From Verrucomicrobiota bacterium (GTDB taxonomy: Bacteria > Verrucomicrobiota > Verrucomicrobiia > Opitutales > UBA953): DNA of 64,000 nucleotides. Location of the stretch: the NCBI GenBank assembly GCA_015061905.1, contig SUVQ01000009.1:1-64000 (forward strand), read 5' to 3'. The notes under the pieces were generated by a model, which did no database searches, was not told the DNA's origin, and worked only from the letters and a program-made list of their open reading frames with translations. Of the stretch, positions 59,433-64,000 are shown in pieces (position 1 is the first letter of the stretch; every line of letters begins with the position of its first letter). The position numbers and the translations under genes were made by a program.

Positions 59433-61103
59433 ATGACCTTGACTGAAAATTCTCCCGCGCCCAAAAAATCCCGCTTCCCGCGTTCCGTTTTCTTTATCGT
59501 CGGAACCGAGGCGGGCGAACGTTTCAGCTTTTACGGAATGCGGAGCATCCTCACGCTTTACATCATTTACGAGTTGATGAAAGACCTTTCCGCAAGCGGT
59601 CCCGAAGGTTTGCGCGCAGCGGAGGATTACGCGACGACAATCGGGCACCTTTTCACGATGGGCGTGTATTTTATGCCGCTTTTGGGTGCGTGGATTGCGG
59701 ACAAGTTTTGGGGTCGCTATTGGACAATCGTCGCCATGTCGCTTTTTTACGTGGTCGGGAACGCGACGCTGGCGCTGACGGTCGGTTCGCAGCTCGGGCT
59801 GGTGGTCGGGCTTTCGTTGATTGCGTTCGGCTCGGGCGGGATTAAGCCCTGTGTTTCGTCGTTTATGGGCGAACAATTTTCGAAGGATCAAAGCAACTTT
59901 ATCGCCCGCGCGTTCGGAATGTTTTATTGGGCGATAAATTTCGGATCGTTCTTTGCGTTTTTGCTGATTCCGGTGATTAAAGATTCCGTCGGCTACGCGT
60001 GGGCGTTCGGGATTCCCGGAATTACGATGGGCTTGGCGACGCTGATTTTTGTTGCGGGAACGGCAAGCTACAAGCGCAATTCCGGCGAATGGATTAACGA
60101 GCCTTCAGCGGCAATTGCAAAGCGCGTGGCGAGCTCCTCCGTGCTTTACGGCGCGCTTCCGGCGTGGTTTTTCTGCGCGTTAATTATGCTTGTGAAGCCT
60201 CAGATGCTCGGTCCGGTCGGGCAATGGGTGGGCGGAATGAACGCCCTCGGGAAAACTTTGTTTGTTGCGGGAACGGGCGCGGCGGCATTTTTGGCGGTGC
60301 TTGTAATTTTTGCGATTGCGGCGTTTTTGCCGAAGTTTTTAGGAAATTTGGCGAAAGAAGCGCATCCGGAGCGCGCGCTCCCGAAAATGCCGTCGGCGGA
60401 TAGCGTTCCCGCCGAAAAGGACGTTCCCGCGCCCTCGATGACGCTCGGCGAACGCTTCCGCGCCATTCGCGGAATCCTGTTGCTCTTTGCCGTGATTCCG
60501 GTTTTCTGGGCTTTGTTTGACCAAATGGCGACAACCTGGGTGATTCTCGGCGGGCAAATGACGGCGACAAGCCTTTTCGGCTACCCGATAAACACGGAGA
60601 CGATGCAGAACATCAACCCGATTTTCGTGATGTCGCTCATCCCGATTTTGTCGTTTTTCATTTATCCTGCGCTCAACCGCACGCGCTTTTTTAAAACCAC
60701 TCCGCTTCGCCGCATGACGGTCGGCATGGTGCTCGCCGCGTTCTCGTTCGTGATTTGCGGTTGGTTGCAAACGTCCGTCGATGCGTCGATTGCGGCGGGA
60801 ACGCCGCCGATGTCCGTGTGGTGGATGGCTTTGCCGTATTTTGTGCTGACAATCGGCGAAGTGCTTTTCTCCGCGACGGGCTTGGAATTTGCGTTCTCGC
60901 AGGCTCCGGCGGCGATGCGCAGCACGATTACGAGTTTGTGGAATCTGACGACGACGGTCGGGAATTTTCTCGTTGTGCTCGTCGTTGCGCTAACCGTGAA
61001 TTACACGGCTTCGGATCGCTTTTATTTCTTTGCGGTGCTGATGCTGGTCGTTGCCGTTATCTTCGGGCTTTTCTCCGCCTGCTACAAATATAAGAATGAA
61101 TGA
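59433..61103 (+). CDS. Proton-dependent oligopeptide transporter (POT/PTR family)
   Basis: A 556-residue, 12-to-14-helix transporter. The family motif ERFSFYGMRSILTLYI lies at 29-44, preceded by E26, giving the ExxERFxFYG proton-coupling signature. The second marker is FYWAINFGSFFAF with LLIPVIKDSVGYAWAFGIPGITMGL. The second half has a cytoplasmic loop of about 60 residues (330-390) rich in Pro and charged residues, and two long C-terminal helices. It imports di- and tripeptides with protons. It starts 60 bases after a DUS-like word. Confidence 0.93.
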   Translation: MTLTENSPAPKKSRFPRSVFFIVGTEAGERFSFYGMRSILTLYIIYELMKDLSASGPEGLRAAEDYATTIGHLFTMGVYFMPLLGAWIADKFWGRYWTIVAMSLFYVVGNATLALTVGSQLGLVVGLSLIAFGSGGIKPCVSSFMGEQFSKDQSNFIARAFGMFYWAINFGSFFAFLLIPVIKDSVGYAWAFGIPGITMGLATLIFVAGTASYKRNSGEWINEPSAAIAKRVASSSVLYGALPAWFFCALIMLVKPQMLGPVGQWVGGMNALGKTLFVAGTGAAAFLAVLVIFAIAAFLPKFLGNLAKEAHPERALPKMPSADSVPAEKDVPAPSMTLGERFRAIRGILLLFAVIPVFWALFDQMATTWVILGGQMTATSLFGYPINTETMQNINPIFVMSLIPILSFFIYPALNRTRFFKTTPLRRMTVGMVLAAFSFVICGWLQTSVDASIAAGTPPMSVWWMALPYFVLTIGEVLFSATGLEFAFSQAPAAMRSTITSLWNLTTTVGNFLVVLVVALTVNYTASDRFYFFAVLMLVVAVIFGLFSACYKYKNE

Positions 61104-61195
61104 GGAATCAGAAATGAGGTAAATTAGGAATTAGAAAAAAAAGTTTCATTCCTAATTTCTAATTCTTAACTCTTAATTCATCTTATTCCTAATTT
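61104..61195. repeat. Intergenic hairpin of GGAATTAGAA/TTCTAATTCTT type
   Basis: AGGAATCAGAAATGAGG and AATTAGGAATTAGAA on the left mirror ATTCCTAATTTCTAATTC and AATTCATCTTATTCC on the right. The element lies between the POT and aroA genes and is made of simple near-repeats. Confidence 0.65.
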
Positions 61196-61206
61196 TTTCA
61201 AAAAAA

Positions 61207-62583
61207 ATGCTTTCGATAAAACCGTTCCGCCATTTTCGTCGGGCAAGCGTAACGCCGCCCGGCTCGAAAAGTATTACGAATCGTGCGCTGATTCTCGCGG
61301 CTTTGCGCACGGGAACGACACGCCTTGCGGGAACGCTTTTCTCCGAAGATACGCGCACGATGATTGCCTGTTTGCGTAAGCTCGGGTTTCGCGTCGAAGC
61401 GAACGAAGAGGAAAAAACGGTTGAAATCGAAGGGCTCGGCGGAGAAATTCCCGCTACCCGCGCCGAACTTTTCGTTGCCAACGCGGGAACGGCGGCGCGC
61501 TTCCTTACGGCGATGCTCGTTTTGAAAAAAGGCGGCGAGTTTTTTCTCGACGGAAGCGACGCGATGCGCAAACGCCCGATGTCGGGCTTGCTCGACGCGC
61601 TCGCCCGCCTCGGTTGCGAATTTGAGTTTCACGGCGAGCGCGGATTTTTCCCGTTCACGATGAAAACGCACGGCGTTTCCGCGCGCGAAATCACGGTCGA
61701 CGCGCGCGCTTCGAGCCAAATTCTTTCCGCGCTGATGCAAATCGCGCCCGTCGCGGGAACGCAAAACGGCACAGGAATTTTTGACGTTTTTCTGAAAGGC
61801 GAAACGGTTTCGCGACCCTTCGTCGAAATGACGGCGCGCATGATTGCTCAGTTCGGCGGAGCCGTCGAAGCGCGCGGGAACGCATTTACCTGCGGCGGCG
61901 GTTATGCCTGCGGGAATTTTGATTATGCGATTGAGCCGGATGCGACCGCCGCATCTTATTTCGCGATTTTGCCTTTCGTTCATCGAAACAGCGAGGTTTG
62001 TATTGAGGGATTGAATACAAACGGATTGCAGGGCGACGCCGCTTTTGCCGTCGAGCTCGCCGTTCCGCCGCGCGACTTGCTCTCCGTCTCTCTCCAAGAA
62101 CGGGGCGGAATTGCCTCTTGCCGCGTTTCCGCCGGGACTTCAACGCGCGGATTCGACATCGATTTCAACGCGATTTCCGATACGTTTCTGACGCTTGCCG
62201 CCGTCGCTCCGCTACTCGACGCGGGAACGCCGCTCACGATTCGCGGCATCGCCCACACGCGCAAGCAGGAAACCGACCGCGTGGCGGCAATGGCGACGGA
62301 GCTTGCGAAAATCGTCGGTGCGGAAAATGTTTCGCAAACGGAAGATTCTCTCACGATTTCTCCGGTTTCCCGCAGCGAATTGCGTTCCCGCGCGGATGCG
62401 GCGCCCGGCGGAAAGATTCGAATCGCCACTTACCGCGATCACCGCGTGGCAATGAGCTTCGGGATTCTCGGCATATTCGATTTGCGGGGCGACGGCTCTC
62501 CTTGGATTGAAATCGAAAATCCCGAATGTTGCGGAAAAACATTTCCGGATTTTTTTGAGGTGCTTGAAAAAATCCGGGCGTAA
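61207..62583 (+). CDS. aroA: 3-phosphoshikimate 1-carboxyvinyltransferase (EPSP synthase)
   Basis: A 458-residue enzyme joining shikimate-3-phosphate and PEP in aromatic amino-acid synthesis. It has TPPGSKSITNRALILAAL at the N-terminus, GNAGTAARFLTAML, RPMSGLLDALARLG, and DHRVAMSFGILG at the C-terminal active-site loop (with R-E-K-like TRKQETDRVAAM). The start is MLSIKPFRHF. Seven DUS-like words (61311-62382) occur in 1.4 kb, among the densest genes here. It is followed closely by the helicase gene. Confidence 0.95.
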   Translation: MLSIKPFRHFRRASVTPPGSKSITNRALILAALRTGTTRLAGTLFSEDTRTMIACLRKLGFRVEANEEEKTVEIEGLGGEIPATRAELFVANAGTAARFLTAMLVLKKGGEFFLDGSDAMRKRPMSGLLDALARLGCEFEFHGERGFFPFTMKTHGVSAREITVDARASSQILSALMQIAPVAGTQNGTGIFDVFLKGETVSRPFVEMTARMIAQFGGAVEARGNAFTCGGGYACGNFDYAIEPDATAASYFAILPFVHRNSEVCIEGLNTNGLQGDAAFAVELAVPPRDLLSVSLQERGGIASCRVSAGTSTRGFDIDFNAISDTFLTLAAVAPLLDAGTPLTIRGIAHTRKQETDRVAAMATELAKIVGAENVSQTEDSLTISPVSRSELRSRADAAPGGKIRIATYRDHRVAMSFGILGIFDLRGDGSPWIEIENPECCGKTFPDFFEVLEKIRA

Positions 62584-62622
62584 TTATTTTTTAACGACAA
62601 AATGGCGTTCCCGCAGAAAAAA

Positions 62623-64000
62623 ATGAACATTCCGGAAGATACGCTCGTCGGCGTATTGGAACGTATCATTTTTTTTAACGACGAAAATTTTTATACCATC
62701 GGCGAAGTTTGCGAGGAAGCAACGCGCGAAACCTTTACGGTCGCGGGAACGCTTCCGTCCGTTCAATGCGGGGAGACGCTCGAATTGCGCGGTGTTTGGA
62801 CGAGCCATCCGACGCACGGGCGGCAGTTCAAAATCGCCTCGTTTTCGTCGAAGCTTCCGTCGAGCGTTCACGGTATTCGCAAATATCTCGGAAGCGGGCT
62901 GGTGCGCGGTATCGGAAAAACCTACGCCGCACGCATTGTCGAGCACTTCGGCGCAGACACGCTTCGGATTATTTCGGAAGAATCCGCGCGTTTGCGCGAA
63001 ATTCCCGGCATCGGCGCGCAACGCGTTCGCGCCATCAAGGAATCCTGGGACGAGCAGTTCGCGTTGCGGGAAGTGATGATTTTTCTCCAAACCTACGGCG
63101 TAACCACGGCTCAATGTCTGCGCATAGTTAAAGCTTACGGCGCGAACGCTAAAAAAACTTTGCAGGAAAATCCCTACCGCCTTGCGCAGGATATCGACGG
63201 TATCGCGTTCCCGACGGCGGACAAAATCGCCTCTAATCTCGGGCTTCCCACCGAAGGGAAACAACGCATCGAAGCCGGCGTTTTCTACGCGATGCAACTC
63301 GCGGAGGCGGAAGGAAATACGGCGTTCCCGAAAGACGAATTGATTGCAAAAGCAACGGAGCTTTTGGGAACGGATCCGGGGTTGCCGGAAAAAACGGTCG
63401 CCGAAATGCTCGAAAACGGGCGCTTTGTCTATGCCGACGTGCCGCGCTATGTGCGCAATCCGGACGGCTCGCGTTCCCGCGAGATTATCCGGCTTTTGCA
63501 AAAACGCGATTACGCTCACGCCGAGCGCGATATCGGTGCCTGCGTTTCCGCGCTTTTGGAAACGCCGAACCGCTTGCCGCCGATTCACGTCGAGCGTGCT
63601 TTGGTTTGGGCGCAAAACCGTGCGGGCTTTGCTTTTGCGCCCGAGCAGGCGGATGCCGTTAAAACGGCGCTTCGCGAAAAAATCTCCGTCATTACGGGCG
63701 GTCCGGGAACGGGAAAAACAACGATTCTTCAGGCGATTTGCTCGATTCTTCGTGCCAAAAACGTGCGGGTTACGCTCGCCGCGCCGACGGGACGCGCCGC
63801 TCAGCGCATGAGCGAAACCGCCGGAATGCCGGCGGGAACGATACATCGGATTCTCAAGCCGGAACCCTTACTCGGCGGTTTTTCTTTTAACGAAAAAAAT
63901 CCTCTCGCGACGGATTTCGTCGTGGTGGACGAAGCGTCTATGCTGGATACCAAGCTCGCCGCCGCGCTTTTTCGTGCCGTTCCCGCGGCGGCGCATCTCG
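62623..64000 (+). CDS. recD2: RecD2-like helicase (ATP-dependent exonuclease family), 5' part
   Basis: The frame is open from its start to the end of the window (459 residues seen). MNIPEDTLVGVLERIIFFNDENFYTIGEV is the N-terminal OB-like start of stand-alone RecD2/TraA helicases. A helix-hairpin-helix region follows (EIPGIGAQRVRAIKE), then Walker A GGPGTGKTT at about 359-367 and Walker B VVVDEASML near the end. An in-frame ATG at 62602 would add seven residues and contains a DUS-like word. It unwinds DNA in repair and recombination. The C-terminal SH3-like and UvrD parts lie beyond the window. Confidence 0.9.
   Translation, partial: MNIPEDTLVGVLERIIFFNDENFYTIGEVCEEATRETFTVAGTLPSVQCGETLELRGVWTSHPTHGRQFKIASFSSKLPSSVHGIRKYLGSGLVRGIGKTYAARIVEHFGADTLRIISEESARLREIPGIGAQRVRAIKESWDEQFALREVMIFLQTYGVTTAQCLRIVKAYGANAKKTLQENPYRLAQDIDGIAFPTADKIASNLGLPTEGKQRIEAGVFYAMQLAEAEGNTAFPKDELIAKATELLGTDPGLPEKTVAEMLENGRFVYADVPRYVRNPDGSRSREIIRLLQKRDYAHAERDIGACVSALLETPNRLPPIHVERALVWAQNRAGFAFAPEQADAVKTALREKISVITGGPGTGKTTILQAICSILRAKNVRVTLAAPTGRAAQRMSETAGMPAGTIHRILKPEPLLGGFSFNEKNPLATDFVVVDEASMLDTKLAAALFRAVPAAAHL

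Noticed and set aside
62584..63846. 420-codon minus-strand frame opposite the end of the window
   Set aside because: The plus-strand RecD2-like frame has ordered helicase motifs; the minus frame does not.

Overview
The window reads as a chromosomal segment of a Verrucomicrobiota bacterium, most likely an Opitutia (Opitutales) member living in an animal host. The evidence is indirect: three proteins end in PEP-CTERM sorting tails of the verrucomicrobial type, the housekeeping genes resemble that phylum as I remember it, starts mostly lack a clear Shine-Dalgarno, and a two-gene sialic-acid operon (nanQ-nanA) suggests host glycans. No phylogeny could be run. Base composition looks GC-rich by eye, with two AT-richer stretches (about 480-2640 and 57180-59070).

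Layout. 1-177: end of an rRNA operon (5S rRNA plus terminator). 479-2640: a minus-strand island of small secreted, membrane and lipoprotein genes of unknown function, with one decayed duplicate. 3229-6151: a PEP-CTERM protein and a tandem thioredoxin-fold protein. 6253-14025: minus-strand housekeeping (ilvB, metX, a small phosphatase, smpB, rpoZ, an ABC ATPase, rsmA, a UMF1-type MFS protein). 14300-16084: AsnC-type regulator plus aminotransferase. 16214-21855: acetyl-CoA hydrolase/transferase, thiM, a lipoprotein, an ABC ATPase, lemA, HU and an unknown protein. 21954-25027: tRNA-Asn, nanA/nanQ, a membrane protein, gmk and tRNA-Ser. 25078-30921: rsmE, rnhC, a glycosyltransferase, a HAD phosphatase, a four-helix-bundle gene framed by inverted repeats, trmL and a DEDD exonuclease. 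31359-47473: a PEP-CTERM/LamG-like protein and two complete RND efflux systems, separated by hisF, a stand-alone guaA ATP-pyrophosphatase, tRNA-Leu and a tetR gene. 47853-57104: another PEP-CTERM/LamG-like protein, type III glutamine synthetase, a TonB-like anchored PA14-like protein, a bile-acid-symporter-family protein, rarA and serA. 57432-59070: two unknown genes. 59433-64000: POT transporter, aroA and the 5' part of a RecD2-like helicase gene.

The outstanding feature is a short word, CGGGAACG (often GCGGGAACG), repeated about 200 times on both strands, where about two copies would be expected by chance. It lies inside most genes, in any frame. Inverted pairs of it form the stems of at least six transcription terminators. 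It is scarce in the AT-rich islands. These are the hallmarks of a DNA uptake sequence (DUS/USS) as known from Neisseriaceae and Pasteurellaceae, and I am not aware of one described in this phylum. Secondary observations: several families of long imperfect intergenic hairpins, one of which frames the four-helix-bundle gene; three direct repeats spaced exactly 52 bp just upstream of the glutamine synthetase promoter; and a conserved promoter shared by two PEP-CTERM genes.
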